Positions 27,514 through 37,116 of a stretch of 64,000 nucleotides of DNA are shown here, piece by piece; the first letter of the stretch is position 1, and the number at the start of each line of letters is the position of its first letter. A program made the position numbers and the translations under genes. The stretch is taken from assembly GCA_002327445.1 (NCBI GenBank), contig DCWA01000012.1, forward strand, positions 175,660 to 239,659, in the 5' to 3' direction. The notes under the pieces were generated by a model. It did not search any database and was not told where the DNA came from. It saw nothing but the letters and a program-made list of their open reading frames with translations. This stretch comes from Desulfobacteraceae bacterium UBA2174. Its GTDB lineage: Bacteria; Desulfobacterota; Desulfobacteria; Desulfobacterales; UBA2174.

Positions 27514-28983
27514 ATGATCGCACTCAGTGCCGTTGATCCCGGCAAACCCACCATCGATACCTTGATCGTTCCGGTTTGCGAAGACAGGGATCTTCACCGG
27601 GGCTTCGTGGCCGAGCTGATCGGCAAGGTCCGCCGCGGCCAATCTTTTACCGGCGAGAGCGGGGAAACCCTCGCCTGGGTTCTGCCGGAGGAGGACGCCA
27701 CGCGCTGCGCCGTTTTCATGGGCCTGGGCAAAGGCGCCGACCTGAGCGGGGAAACCTGGCGCAAGTTCGCCGGCCGGGCAATGAGCTACGGGATGGGGCG
27801 CAAGCTCAAGGCCCTGCACATCGCCGTGCCATCCGCGGAGGGGGCCGGCATGGCCGAGGCCGACCTGATCGCCGCCGTGGCCGAGGGCGTCTGCCTGGGC
27901 AATCACGTCTTCAACCGCTACAAGGCGGAAAAGAAGCGCCAGCCCGTGGAGATGATCACTCTCCTGACCGGTCCGGGGGCCGCCAAGGCCCATCGATCCC
28001 TGGTGGAGCGGTTGGAGACGATCTGCGCCGGCACCCGCATGGCCCGCGAATGGGTCAGCATTCCTTCCAACGACAAGGTTCCCGAGGTCTTTGCCGCCGA
28101 GGTGGCGGCCGCGGCCAAAGCCGTGGGCCTGAAGGCCACCGTGCTCGACGAAAAGACCCTGCGCCACAAGGGCTTCGGCGCCTTGCTGGCCGTGGCTGCC
28201 GGTAGCGATCATCCCCCGGCGATGGCGGTGCTGGAGCACAAGCCGCGGGGCGCCAAAAAGACCGTTGTGCTGGTGGGGAAGGGGGTCACCTTCGATTCCG
28301 GCGGCATCAACCTCAAGCCGGCGGGCAGCCAGATCGAGGAGATGAAGATGGACATGGCCGGGGCCGCCGCCGTGGCCGCTACCCTGATCACCGCTGCCCG
28401 GCTCAATGTCCCGATGCGGTTGGTCGGGGTCCTGCCCCTGGTGGAAAACATGCCGTCGGGCCGGGCCACCCGGCCGGGGGACATCGTCAAGAGCTACGCC
28501 GGCAAGACCGTGGAGATCGGCAATACGGACGCCGAGGGGCGACTCATTCTCATCGATGCCCTGGCCTGGGCCGTCCAGCAGTACAAGCCGGACGTCGTCC
28601 TGGACCTGGCCACCCTCACAGGGGCCTGCGTCGTGGCCCTGGGAGAAAAAATCGCCGGCCTTTTCAGCGCCGACGAGGCGCTGGTCGAGGCGGTGCTGGC
28701 GTCGGCGGGCCGCACCGGCGAGCGCTGCTGGCGCCTGCCGCTGCCCGAGGACTACAAGGAGCAGATCAAGAGCGAATTCGCCGACATCTCCAACCTCGGC
28801 GCCACCCGCTGGGGCGGGGCCATCACCGCGGCGCTGTTCCTGTCGGCCTTCGTGGAAAAGACGCGCTGGGCCCATCTGGACATCGCCGGGCCGGCCTACG
28901 CCAAAAAGGGGTCAGACTACGCCCCGGCCGGGGGCACCGGCTTCGGGGTTCGCCTGCTCGTCGACCTGCTCGAGCAGCTTTAG
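27514..28983 (+). CDS. pepA: Leucyl aminopeptidase (M17)
   Basis: A 489-aa cytosolic M17 aminopeptidase that removes N-terminal residues using two metal ions. Diagnostic motifs: GKGVTFDSGGINLKP (metal Lys/Asp), EEMKMDMAGAAAV and NTDAEGRLILIDAL. The N-terminal ~170 residues form the macro-like regulatory domain of the hexamer. GGGGGA precedes the ATG. The stop is 3 bp before the YhhN gene. Confidence 0.96.
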   Translation: MIALSAVDPGKPTIDTLIVPVCEDRDLHRGFVAELIGKVRRGQSFTGESGETLAWVLPEEDATRCAVFMGLGKGADLSGETWRKFAGRAMSYGMGRKLKALHIAVPSAEGAGMAEADLIAAVAEGVCLGNHVFNRYKAEKKRQPVEMITLLTGPGAAKAHRSLVERLETICAGTRMAREWVSIPSNDKVPEVFAAEVAAAAKAVGLKATVLDEKTLRHKGFGALLAVAAGSDHPPAMAVLEHKPRGAKKTVVLVGKGVTFDSGGINLKPAGSQIEEMKMDMAGAAAVAATLITAARLNVPMRLVGVLPLVENMPSGRATRPGDIVKSYAGKTVEIGNTDAEGRLILIDALAWAVQQYKPDVVLDLATLTGACVVALGEKIAGLFSADEALVEAVLASAGRTGERCWRLPLPEDYKEQIKSEFADISNLGATRWGGAITAALFLSAFVEKTRWAHLDIAGPAYAKKGSDYAPAGGTGFGVRLLVDLLEQL

Positions 28984-28986
28984 GGC

Positions 28987-29640
28987 ATGAATTCAATCCT
29001 AATCGCCGCCGCCGTCGGGTTGCTCGCGCTGGTGCTTCTTTTTGAACGCCGCCAGCGCCGGAAGCTCTATCTGCCGATGAAGACCATTCTGTCGCTGCTC
29101 TTCATCGCCGCGGCGCTGACCCAACCGAGGCCCCTGGCCGCCTATTTCCAATTTCTGATGGCCGGCCTGGTGTGCTGCCTGGCGGGGGACGTGCTCCTCG
29201 CTCTGCCCGGCCAGAAGGCTTTCCGCATCGGCCTGGTGGCCTTCCTCCTGGGGCATCTGGCCTACGTCCTGGCCTTCGTGCGCTTCTCCAGCCCCCGGGG
29301 AGCGGTGTTCTGGGGAGCGACGGTAGGGGTGTTGGCCGTCAGCGCCTTCGTCTTTCGCTGGCTGGAACCCTTTCTGGGATCCATGCGGGGGGCGGTGCTG
29401 GCCTATGTGGCGGCCATCAGCACGATGCTCATCGCCGCCCTGGCCTTGGCGGGTAACACCGGGCTGGCCGCCTCCGGCCGCGCCTTGGCGCTGCTCGGGG
29501 CCTGGTGCTTCTACCTGTCGGATCTTTTCGTGGCCCGGCATCGGTTCGTTGCGCCGGCATTCGCCAACCGGCTCTTCGGTCTGCCGTTGTATTATCTCGG
29601 GCAGTTCTTGCTGGCCTTTTCGGTCGGGCGGATCTTGTAG
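28987..29640 (+). CDS. Lysoplasmalogenase-like YhhN family membrane protein
   Basis: A 217-aa polytopic membrane protein with about eight hydrophobic helices. The YhhN/TMEM86 hallmark residues are visible: MAGLVCCLAGDVLLALP, HLAYVLAFVRF, YLSDLFVARHRFV and LFGLPLYYLGQFLLA. Characterised relatives hydrolyse the vinyl-ether bond of lysoplasmalogens. It follows pepA by 3 bp and is co-transcribed. Confidence 0.85.
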   Translation: MNSILIAAAVGLLALVLLFERRQRRKLYLPMKTILSLLFIAAALTQPRPLAAYFQFLMAGLVCCLAGDVLLALPGQKAFRIGLVAFLLGHLAYVLAFVRFSSPRGAVFWGATVGVLAVSAFVFRWLEPFLGSMRGAVLAYVAAISTMLIAALALAGNTGLAASGRALALLGAWCFYLSDLFVARHRFVAPAFANRLFGLPLYYLGQFLLAFSVGRIL

Positions 29641-29682
29641 GGCGAAAAATGGCGGAGCGGGGGAGTGCGTGGCCAGTCCCAT

Positions 29683-30080
29683 TGTCATTCCCAGGAGCGC
29701 AGCGACGAGGAATCTCTTGGTATTTTGGCACTACAGCCCGCAGTCTTTTCAACTGCAGATCCCTCGCTTCGCTCGGGATGACAACGGGAAAAAGGGCAGA
29801 GGGATGACAGAGTAAAACGGGAAAGAGATGACAGGGGTGAAGGGTGTTCGGAATGGCAGCGGGTAGGAAGGCTCATCCCGAGGAACACCCCCTGTGATCC
29901 CGAGGAACACCCCCTGTCATCCCGAGGAACACCCCCTGTCATCCCGAGGAACACCCCCCTGTCATCCCGAGGGGCTTGCGACGAGGGATCTCTTGGAGGC
30001 GGCAAGATTCCTCACTGCGTTCGGAATGACAGGGGTGAAGGGTGTTCGGAATGACAGGGGAAAGGCGTTCAGAATGACAG
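29683..30080. repeat. Palindromic repeat cluster 1 (one full, one short copy, tandem half-units)
   Basis: A full ~100-bp element (29683-29783) begins TGTCATTCCCAGGAGCGC and ends CTCGGGATGACA, so its ends are inverted repeats. Four tandem ~22-bp left-half units (ATCCCGAGGAACACCCCCTG, 29874-29963) follow, then a short 72-bp copy (29960-30031), and then right-half units (GGAATGACAGGGG). The region contains no gene. The same family recurs at 45.2, 49.2, 53.4, 55.9 and 59.7 kb. Confidence 0.9.
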
Positions 30081-30118
30081 CAATATGCGACAATTATGTT
30101 AGAGGAAGGTGAATTCAG

Positions 30119-30553
30119 ATGAGTCTGGATGATTTTGTCAACGATTTGCAGGCCGAGATCGACTCGGATGCCCTGGCCGCCTATGGGCCGGAGGCTTTCG
30201 CCCGCTGGAAGAAACCGCTGTACATGGGGCCGATGCCCGAGGCGGACGCCTGCGGCCGGGTCACCGGGACCTGCGGCGATACGATTCAAGTGTTTTTGCG
30301 TGTCGTGGATGGACGGGTGGCGGCGGCCACTTTTACGACCGACGGCTGCGGCCCCAGCGCCATCTGCGGCTCGTTTGCCGCTGAAATGAGCATGGGACGG
30401 AAAGTCGAAGAGCTGGTCGATTTCGCCGGGGAGGCCATCCTGGAGCGGACCGGCGGCCTGCCCGAGGGCGACCGGCACTGCGCCTTCCTCTCCGCTGCCG
30501 CCGTACGCGCCGCGGTGGACGACTACATGGCACGCCAGGTCAAGAAGCCCTGA
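30119..30553 (+). CDS. NifU/IscU-like iron-sulfur scaffold protein (second copy)
   Basis: A 144-aa NifU_N-fold protein with cysteines at TGTCGDTIQVFL, TDGCGPSAICGS and DRHCAFLS, the scaffold CGD / GC / HC pattern. Compared with the 17425 copy it has an N-terminal ~35-aa extension and a different sequence around the second cysteine. GAGGAAGG precedes the ATG. It lies between a repeat cluster and a nucleotidyltransferase pair; no Fe-S assembly genes are adjacent. Confidence 0.8.
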   Translation: MSLDDFVNDLQAEIDSDALAAYGPEAFARWKKPLYMGPMPEADACGRVTGTCGDTIQVFLRVVDGRVAAATFTTDGCGPSAICGSFAAEMSMGRKVEELVDFAGEAILERTGGLPEGDRHCAFLSAAAVRAAVDDYMARQVKKP

Positions 30554-30837
30554 TGGGGTCGGACCGGCGCAGCCTTCGGAATTTTTGCGAGGGTATTGAT
30601 CTTGAGGAGCGATAGTATCAGTAATGATAACACCCCTGGATGAAGTCAACCGGGTTTTTCCCGACACCATGAACGAGCCGGTGTTCCTGGTGTCAATCTC
30701 TGCGCACGACCTTTTTTCGCGCGTGCAATGACAGCTTGGATGCAGCCAGGAAGAAAAAGCTCCCATTACAAAACCTTTGAATTCGATTACAACGGGTTAG
30801 AAATCCGAGCCCGTTCTTTAAAAAAAGGAAATTCCGC
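30554..30837. other. Intergenic region with a small hairpin
   Basis: No gene seen. GACACCA (30663-30669) and TGGTGTC (30688-30694) can form a 7-bp stem. The last 60 bp, ahead of the nucleotidyltransferase, are AT-rich with an AAAAAAAGGAAA ribosome-binding region. Confidence 0.5.
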
Positions 30838-31290
30838 ATGAATGTGTTTGAAGCGTTTCAAGAATTGATATCGAGGTTGGAAAATACGGGAATCCGCTAC
30901 GCCCTTGTCGGTGGGGTTGCCCTCGCCTTTCATACGCAAGCAAGGTTTACCCGGGACATTGACCTTTTGGTTCATTCTGACGATTTCGACCAGATTCATA
31001 AGTTTCTCCTCAATGAGGGGTATTTCGAGTCTGCGGAGCCATGGACTTTTTCAAATGTCGCCATTGAACTGCACCGGTTTCTGAAGCCGGCTCCTCCTGA
31101 CGACCAGATGATGATTGATATTCTCGTTGCGAATGACGATTGCGTTGCCAAGATAATAGATGATGCCCTTGAAGCAGAATCGGATCAGGGAAGCGTTCGC
31201 GTAGCAAACAAAGAAGCCCTGATTTGGCTGAAACGCACCAGGAATTCAAAACAGGATCAGGCGGATATAGAAAGCCTCGAAAATGAATAG
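30838..31290 (+). CDS. Small nucleotidyltransferase, AbiEii/DUF6036-like
   Basis: A 150-aa protein of the minimal nucleotidyltransferase fold. The GG motif in YALVGGVALAFH is followed by the metal-binding DID in RFTRDIDLLVHSDDF; a third acidic residue lies in MMIDILVAND. Relatives occur as toxins in AbiEii-type and other nucleotidyltransferase toxin-antitoxin or phage-defence pairs. It is markedly lower in GC than neighbouring genes, suggesting acquisition. The stop overlaps a 45-codon ORF by 8 bp, an arrangement typical of two-gene modules. Confidence 0.72.
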   Translation: MNVFEAFQELISRLENTGIRYALVGGVALAFHTQARFTRDIDLLVHSDDFDQIHKFLLNEGYFESAEPWTFSNVAIELHRFLKPAPPDDQMMIDILVANDDCVAKIIDDALEAESDQGSVRVANKEALIWLKRTRNSKQDQADIESLENE

Positions 31291-31420
31291 AATCGATAAA
31301 GTACTAAGGAAGCTGAGCGAACTTTACGAATTCAATCGAAAGCTGAAGCGCTACCGGCTGAAAGACGTCCCCAACCCATCGCTGAAGAAGGACGCGGCCA
31401 AGAACCGGCGCGCCTCTTAG
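31283..31420 (+). CDS. Tiny basic protein overlapping the nucleotidyltransferase gene
   Basis: A 45-aa ORF starting inside the last codons of the nucleotidyltransferase gene. The product is helical and strongly basic (MNRIDKVLRKLSELYEFNRK, then KRYRLKDV and a Lys/Arg-rich end). No family is recognised. The 8-bp overlap and small size suggest a translationally coupled partner, possibly an antitoxin or cofactor protein, but coding status is unproven. Confidence 0.45.
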   Translation: MNRIDKVLRKLSELYEFNRKLKRYRLKDVPNPSLKKDAAKNRRAS

Positions 31421-31515
31421 CCTTTTCCACGGCCGCATGAATTCTGGTTGGACCGGGACCATGCGCTTGCCCACGAGCGGGATCGGTTTTGTGGATCCGG
31501 CCGCCCGCTTTTCTC

Positions 31516-32430
31516 TCATCCCCGCCACTCGGTGTCGTCCACCGTTGTCTTGAAGTCCGGCTTGACCACTTCGGGCAGTTCTTCGCCGGCCAGGGCGGCC
31601 AGATCATCGGCCGAGGGCTTGCCGACAAAGACGAGCCGATGGCGCGGGCATTTTTGCATGGCGCGGATGGCGTCGCCGAGATCCTCGGGACAGTAGGCCT
31701 CGTAATCGATGGAGGGCAGGTTGTTTTCCACCGTAAACAGGCTGCACGTGCGCTGGCAGGCCTTGCACCCGATGCAGCCCACCTTGCAGACCCGCTGCAC
31801 GTCCTTGCCGGAATCCTTGTTGGAGCAGGCCACGGCCAATATCCGCTCCGCCTTGAAAGGCGCCATGGTGATGATGTTGCGCGGGCAGGCCCGGGAGCAG
31901 GCGCCGCAGCCCACGCACTTGGTGTAGTCCACCGTGGCCAGGCCGTCGATCACGTGAATGGCGTCGAACTGGCAGGCCCGCTGGCAGTCGCCGAAGCCCA
32001 GGCAGCCATAGGTGCACCCCTGGATCCCGCCCACCAGGTTGGCTGCGGCGCAGGTCGGCTCGCCGTGATACGGGGCGCGCAGCAGCCGGTCTTCGGTGTG
32101 GGCGCCGCAATGAACGATGGGCCGGTAGGGCATGGCCGCGGTGGCCTCCACGCCCATGATGGCGGCCAGGGCGGCCACGCAGTCCTGGCCGCCCACCACG
32201 CAACGGTCCACCGGGGCGCTCTCGCAAACGATGGCGGTGGCATACTCCCGGCAGCCTGCGAAGCCGCATCCGCCGCAGTTGGCCCCGGGCAGCGCCTCGG
32301 CGCAGGCGTCGATGCGCGGATCCACAGGCACGTGAAACACCCGGTTGGCCCACCCGAGCACCGAGGTGAAAAAGACGGCCAGAATCACCATGGTGGCCGC
32401 CGACAGACCGATCGTCACCCAGATCATCAT
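31516..32430 (-). CDS. rnfB: RnfB, iron-sulfur subunit of the Rnf complex
   Basis: A 304-aa protein with an N-terminal membrane helix (about 3-24), the RnfB [4Fe-4S] motif [15 protein letters not shown], a central cysteine-rich domain, and two ferredoxin motifs ([23 protein letters not shown]). It accepts electrons from ferredoxin. It is the last gene of rnfCDGEAB and its start overlaps rnfA by 4 bp. Confidence 0.95.
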   Translation of the reverse strand: MMIWVTIGLSAATMVILAVFFTSVLGWANRVFHVPVDPRIDACAEALPGANCGGCGFAGCREYATAIVCESAPVDRCVVGGQDCVAALAAIMGVEATAAMPYRPIVHCGAHTEDRLLRAPYHGEPTCAAANLVGGIQGCTYGCLGFGDCQRACQFDAIHVIDGLATVDYTKCVGCGACSRACPRNIITMAPFKAERILAVACSNKDSGKDVQRVCKVGCIGCKACQRTCSLFTVENNLPSIDYEAYCPEDLGDAIRAMQKCPRHRLVFVGKPSADDLAALAGEELPEVVKPDFKTTVDDTEWRG

Positions 32431-33218
32431 TTCGCGGCCCCCTGTTTGCCGGGTTCGGCGGCCGGGGTCGCCACCACCGGTGCCGGCGGTGGCGAAACGG
32501 CCTGCACACCCATGGCGGCCGGGCGGGTCAACGCGGTCTTGATGCCGCTGTCCACCCCGGTAAAGCCCATGAAGGCCATGGCCAGAATGCCGCCGACGAC
32601 CAGGGCGATGGGCGCGCCGCGGAACGGGGCCGGCACGTCGCAGGCATCCAGCTCCTCTCGGATGCCGGCCATGATCACGATGGCCAGGGTGAAGCCGAGA
32701 CCGCCGAAAGCCGCCATGGTCAAGGACCGGCCCAGATCCCAACGGGCCGCCGGGTCATCGACGCCCGCAACCTGGCTCATGATCGTCAGACAGGCGAACA
32801 GGATGGCGCAGTTGGTGGTGATCAGGGGCAGAAAGACGCCGAAGGACCGGTAGAGCAACGGGAAATACTTCCTCAGATACATCTCCACGAACTGGACCGA
32901 GGCGGCGATGGCGAAGATGTATACGATGTAGCTGAGAATGCTCAGGTCCACAGCCTTGGCGGTTTCCGGATCGACGAACCATCCGGCGACCCATTGCGCC
33001 AGCGGCGCTCCGGGCATGAGCACGAAACGGGTCATACCCCAGGCAATGGCCGCGGCGATGGTGATGACGAAGGTCACGGCGCAGCCCATGCCGAAAGCCA
33101 TCTCCACCCGTCGGCTCACCCCCAGAAACGGGCAGATCCCAACGAAATAATAGAAGATGAAGTTGTTGATCAGGGCCGCGCTCAGGGCGATCAAAAAAAT
33201 GTCCACCAGATAGCTCAC
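32427..33218 (-). CDS. rnfA: RnfA, membrane subunit with extended C-terminus
   Basis: A 263-aa integral membrane subunit with the RnfA/RnfE-type fold ([31 protein letters not shown]). Typical RnfA proteins are about 190-200 aa. This one has extra sequence in a loop (about 65-85) and a Pro/Ala-rich C-terminal tail of about 35 residues ([15 protein letters not shown]). It starts with GTG directly after GGAGGGGG and overlaps rnfE by 4 bp. Confidence 0.92.
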   Translation of the reverse strand: MSYLVDIFLIALSAALINNFIFYYFVGICPFLGVSRRVEMAFGMGCAVTFVITIAAAIAWGMTRFVLMPGAPLAQWVAGWFVDPETAKAVDLSILSYIVYIFAIAASVQFVEMYLRKYFPLLYRSFGVFLPLITTNCAILFACLTIMSQVAGVDDPAARWDLGRSLTMAAFGGLGFTLAIVIMAGIREELDACDVPAPFRGAPIALVVGGILAMAFMGFTGVDSGIKTALTRPAAMGVQAVSPPPAPVVATPAAEPGKQGAAK

Positions 33219-33835
33219 GCCCCCTCCTTTCCGGCGCGCCGGGCCGTGAACCAGTTGACCAGCCCCATGAGCAGCCCGAAGGTGAGAAAGGCCCCCGGCG
33301 GCAGCACCATGATCACCCAATCCGGCCAGGCCTCGGGCAGGACGCGGGACCCGAACCACATCCCCGAGCCGAGCAGTTCCCGCACCGCCGCCAGGCTCAC
33401 CAGCGCCAGCCCGAAACCCAGCGACTGGCCGGCGGCGTCGGCCACGGCGGTGATCGGTCCCTGCTTGGCCGCGCACACCTCGCAGCGGCAGATGATGATG
33501 CAGTTGACGATGATTAACGGGATGTAAGGCCCCAGCATCTTGCTCATCGGATAGACGAAGGCGGCCAGGGCCCGGTCCGCCACGGTGACGAAGGTGGCGA
33601 TGGTGAGGGTGAAGATCACGATGCGCAGGTAGGGGGTGAGCCAATGCCGGATCAGGCTGATGATCAGGTTGGCGCACACCAGCACGAAAAGCACCGCCGC
33701 CGCCATGGTGACGGCCGCCTGAATGTTGTTGGTGACCGCCAGGGTGGAGCACATGCCCAGCATCTGGCGGTAGACCGGGTTTTCCGGCAGAATCCCCAGG
33801 AAAAAACGCTGGGATGCGGTGGGGCCGCCATTCAT
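33215..33835 (-). CDS. rnfE: RnfE, membrane subunit of the Rnf complex
   Basis: A 206-aa polytopic protein homologous to RnfA/NqrD ([36 protein letters not shown]). The paired Cys in [10 protein letters not shown] and the TLAVT segment lie where RnfA/RnfE coordinate a [2Fe-2S] cluster inside the membrane. The start overlaps the rnfG stop by 4 bp. Confidence 0.95.
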   Translation of the reverse strand: MNGGPTASQRFFLGILPENPVYRQMLGMCSTLAVTNNIQAAVTMAAAVLFVLVCANLIISLIRHWLTPYLRIVIFTLTIATFVTVADRALAAFVYPMSKMLGPYIPLIIVNCIIICRCEVCAAKQGPITAVADAAGQSLGFGLALVSLAAVRELLGSGMWFGSRVLPEAWPDWVIMVLPPGAFLTFGLLMGLVNWFTARRAGKEGA

Positions 33836-34503
33836 GAAGCCTCCTTTCCGGCCTCGGCGGCCAGCCGGTCCCTCAGGTCGGCCGTTACCCGGTTGACGAT
33901 GGCTGCCACGCTGCGCGAAGAGATGGTCGCGCCGGTGATGGCATCGATCTGGCTGGCCTGGGTCGCGCCACCTTTGATCACTTCCAGCGCCTGGCCGGTG
34001 GGTTTCCCGTTGAACTGACTTCGCCAGGGGATCGCGGCGATCTTGTTGCCCAGGCCGGGAGTCTCTTTTTGCTCCAGCACGAACAGGCCGGTGATGCTGG
34101 CGACGTCAGGGCTGAGGCCGAGGAGGATCTCGATGCGGTCGGCATACCCCTGGCCCGTCGCCTGAATCACCCAGCCCGCGGGATGCTTGTCCCGGTCGGC
34201 CCGATAAACGCGGTAGGTGGTTGTCTTGCCGTCCCGGGTCACGGGGATGGCCAAGGGCTGGATGTCCAGCTTTTGGCTGTCGGCGGCCGGGACCGAAATC
34301 AGTTCCGGGATCCTGGAGAGGGTTTCGTTGCGTTTGTTGGCCGCGATGGCCGGCCCGAGGGTCAGCTCCACGGCGGCGAGCAGGCCTCCGAAAACCACGG
34401 CGAGCAAAATCACCAGCCAGCCCTGGAACGAGCCTTTTTCCCGTCCATCATCTTTTGGTGGAGGCGCTTTCACCTCCGCTGCGGGTGCGCTCATGGTCGT
34501 CAT
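33832..34503 (-). CDS. rnfG: RnfG, FMN-binding subunit
   Basis: A 223-aa protein with one N-terminal membrane helix (about 27-47) and a periplasmic FMN domain. The covalent flavinylation motif is TGATISS, with Thr as FMN attachment site. The first ~20 residues are Pro/Lys-rich and cytoplasmic. The start overlaps rnfD by ATGA. Confidence 0.94.
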   Translation of the reverse strand: MTTMSAPAAEVKAPPPKDDGREKGSFQGWLVILLAVVFGGLLAAVELTLGPAIAANKRNETLSRIPELISVPAADSQKLDIQPLAIPVTRDGKTTTYRVYRADRDKHPAGWVIQATGQGYADRIEILLGLSPDVASITGLFVLEQKETPGLGNKIAAIPWRSQFNGKPTGQALEVIKGGATQASQIDAITGATISSRSVAAIVNRVTADLRDRLAAEAGKEAS

Positions 34504-35498
34504 CGATTCAAACGCCCGCCGAACGGCGTGGGAATGGTCCAGCGGTTGATCAGGGGAGTGAAGCCGTTCATCAGCAGCACGGCGAACATCACGCCTTCGG
34601 GATAGCCGGAAAAAATCCGGATCAGCATCACCCATGCGCCGATGCCGGCGCCGAATATCATCTGGCCCCGGTGGGTGAGGGGGCTGGACACCGGGTCGGT
34701 GGCGATGAAAAAGGCCCCGAACAGCAGCGCCCCGCCGAAGAGATGGTGGAGAACGGTCCACCCGTGCGGGCTGAGGCCGGTATCCAGCAGGGCGATGACC
34801 GTCGCCGCCGCCAGCATCGAAGCCGGGATGCGCCAGGCCGCGGTGCGTCTCAGGCACAGATAAAGGCCGCCGATGAGACAGGCCAGGGCGCTGGTCTCTC
34901 CCAACGATCCGTTGGTGCTGCCGCGAAAGAGGTCGGCCAGGCTGGCGACGACACCGGATTGTTGAAACGCCGTCAGGGGAGTGGCCCGGGTCATGATGTC
35001 GATCTGGCTTTGCGGATCCTGATAGCCGGCCGCCCCCAATGCGCCGGCAAAGGAGATCATGACGAAGGCCCGGCCGACCATGGCCGGGTTGAACAAGTTC
35101 ATTCCCAGCCCGCCGAAGATGGACTTGCCGATGCCGATGGCCACCAGCGAGCCGATCGCGGCCGCATACCAGGGTGCGGTGGCGGGAAGGGAGAGGGCCA
35201 GGATGATGCCGGTGACCGCCGCCGAACCGTCGGCCAGCGGCGGGCGGCGCCCGCGCATGGCAGAAAACACAGCCTCGGCGGCCAGGCAGACGGCCAGGCA
35301 GATCGCCATCTGCCGTACGGCGTGCCAGCGGAAGAAATAGAGCGCGCTGCACACCACCGGGATCAATGCGACGAGCACATCGACCATCATGGCGCGGGTG
35401 GTCTGGCCCGAGTCGGCGAGATGGGGGGAAGGCGCCACGTCGGTCACGGGACCCGAAGGCTGCGGCGCCGGTTGAATTTGGAGGGTGTCGTCCGTCAT
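34500..35498 (-). CDS. rnfD: RnfD, membrane FMN-binding subunit
   Basis: A 332-aa polytopic protein. SPHLADSGQTTRAMMVDVL at the start and a STNGSLGETSAL loop (Ser/Thr flavinylation site region) are RnfD/NqrB features; RnfD is part of the ion-translocating core. It overlaps rnfG by 4 bp. Confidence 0.95.
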   Translation of the reverse strand: MTDDTLQIQPAPQPSGPVTDVAPSPHLADSGQTTRAMMVDVLVALIPVVCSALYFFRWHAVRQMAICLAVCLAAEAVFSAMRGRRPPLADGSAAVTGIILALSLPATAPWYAAAIGSLVAIGIGKSIFGGLGMNLFNPAMVGRAFVMISFAGALGAAGYQDPQSQIDIMTRATPLTAFQQSGVVASLADLFRGSTNGSLGETSALACLIGGLYLCLRRTAAWRIPASMLAAATVIALLDTGLSPHGWTVLHHLFGGALLFGAFFIATDPVSSPLTHRGQMIFGAGIGAWVMLIRIFSGYPEGVMFAVLLMNGFTPLINRWTIPTPFGGRLNR

Positions 35499-35549
35499 TG
35501 CGGGTTGTTTGCCGTTAGGGTTGTCAACATCGAGTCTCCGGCCCGGTCA

Positions 35550-36914
35550 TCAGCGGCCCTGGTGGCGCGCAGCCAGGGCCTTGCCGGCACGGATCCACTG
35601 CACCAGGGGGATCTTCGCCGGGCAACTGTAGGCGCAGGCCCCGCACTCGAAACAGGCCAGGATGTTGTGGCGGCGGGCGAGGCTCAGGTTGCCGGTGCGG
35701 GCCGCCTGGGCCAGCTTGGTGGGCACCAGCCCCATGGGGCAGACGTCCACGCAGCGGCCGCAGCGCACGCAGGGCCCGGAAGCTTCGATTTCCAGATCGC
35801 TTTTCACCAGGACGGTGATGCCGCTGGTGCCTTTGGTCACCGGGGTGGCTCGGTCGGCGACGGCAAACCCCATCATCGGCCCGCCGGAGACGATGCGCGC
35901 CGCATCGGCGGTGAGGCCGCCGCACCAGTCGATCAGTTCTCCCACGGAGATGCCCATGGGCACGAGCAGGTTCTTGGGCCGAACCACACCGGCCCCGGTC
36001 ACGCAAACCACCCGGTGTGTCAACGGCCGGCTGCGCACCACGGCCCGGGCCACTGCCGCCATGGTGCCGACGTTGCCGATGGCCACGCCGACATCCGCCG
36101 GAAGTCCGCCCAAGGGCACCTCGCGATCCACCACGGCCTTGATGAGGTGCTTCTCGCTGCCCTGGGGATACTTGGTCTTGAGCACCGCCACCTCGATGCC
36201 GGTGCGCCCCGACGCCGCCCGGAGGCTGGCGATGGCCTCGGGCTTGTTGTCTTCCACCCCGATAACGATCCGTTCGGCACCCACGGCATAGCCAGCCAGA
36301 AAGGCGCCGGCGATGATGGCATCCGGGGCCTGGCGCATCAACTGGTCGTCGGCGGTGAGGTAGGGCTCGCATTCACAGCCGTTGACCACCAGGGTGTGGA
36401 TCGGTTTCCGGGTGTTGGGGTTGATCTTGACATGGGTGGGGAAGGCCGCTCCGCCCAGGCCCACGATGCCGGCATCCAGGATCGCTTCGTGAATCTGCTG
36501 CGGGTCGTAGATGCCAACGCAATCCTTCGGCCAGTGGCCGCCGAAGATGTCGTCCCAGAGGTCTTGGCCCTCCACCTGGGGGCCTTCGGCATGGATGGCA
36601 ATGGCCTGCATGTGGCGGCCGTTGGCCAGGGTGATCATGGTCGCGCGTTCGGCCGTCCCGGCTACCGGGGCATGCAAGGCCGACGAAACGAAGGCTTCGC
36701 CCTTGCCGATCAATTCGTCCCGGGCCACCTTCTGACGGGCTTTGACGACCGGGGTGCAAGGGCCGCCGACGTTCTGCTGCAAGGGCAAGACGACGCGTTC
36801 GGGGCTGTCGACGACCTCGATGGGAAGTCCGCTGGAAAACTGCTTGTTGGCAGGTGGATGAATACCGCGGGCAAACGTTCCGCGGCCCCCGCTCCGGCTT
36901 CCAAACCAACTCAT
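35550..36914 (-). CDS. rnfC: RnfC, NADH/FMN and Fe-S subunit
   Basis: A 454-aa peripheral subunit. The N-terminal GIHPPANKQFS, the flavin/NADH-binding GLGGAAFPTHVK, CECEPYLTADDQLM and two [4Fe-4S] motifs (CVRCGRCVDVCPMG, CFECGACAYSCPAKIP) are diagnostic. It exchanges electrons with NAD. I chose the ATG at 36914 (MSWFGSRSGG) with AGGGAA upstream. It is the first gene of the operon, with its promoter at 37021-37049. No multiheme cytochrome gene precedes it. Confidence 0.96.
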   Translation of the reverse strand: MSWFGSRSGGRGTFARGIHPPANKQFSSGLPIEVVDSPERVVLPLQQNVGGPCTPVVKARQKVARDELIGKGEAFVSSALHAPVAGTAERATMITLANGRHMQAIAIHAEGPQVEGQDLWDDIFGGHWPKDCVGIYDPQQIHEAILDAGIVGLGGAAFPTHVKINPNTRKPIHTLVVNGCECEPYLTADDQLMRQAPDAIIAGAFLAGYAVGAERIVIGVEDNKPEAIASLRAASGRTGIEVAVLKTKYPQGSEKHLIKAVVDREVPLGGLPADVGVAIGNVGTMAAVARAVVRSRPLTHRVVCVTGAGVVRPKNLLVPMGISVGELIDWCGGLTADAARIVSGGPMMGFAVADRATPVTKGTSGITVLVKSDLEIEASGPCVRCGRCVDVCPMGLVPTKLAQAARTGNLSLARRHNILACFECGACAYSCPAKIPLVQWIRAGKALAARHQGR

Positions 36915-37020
36915 GACGTTCCCTGCGCGCTTCGGTTGAATTTCATCCATTCCGCCAGGTTCCGGTTCATTCTGAATATTGGCTCAAGGTCCGATCACCG
37001 GCAGAAGCCGAAAGCCTCGA

Positions 37021-37049
37021 TTTTTAGTGCAAGGCAACAGGGCTGTCAA
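37021..37049 (-). promoter_or_regulatory. Predicted rnf operon promoter
   Basis: On the minus strand TTGACA, 17-bp spacer, TAAAAA; predicted start near 37014, leader about 100 nt. It is identical in both hexamers and spacing to the predicted dsr promoter. Confidence 0.6.
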
Positions 37050-37116
37050 GCGGAATAAAAAAGCATTTCAAAAACTTGGAAATGCGCGCAACATACTTTA
37101 TTTACGCTTTATTCCG

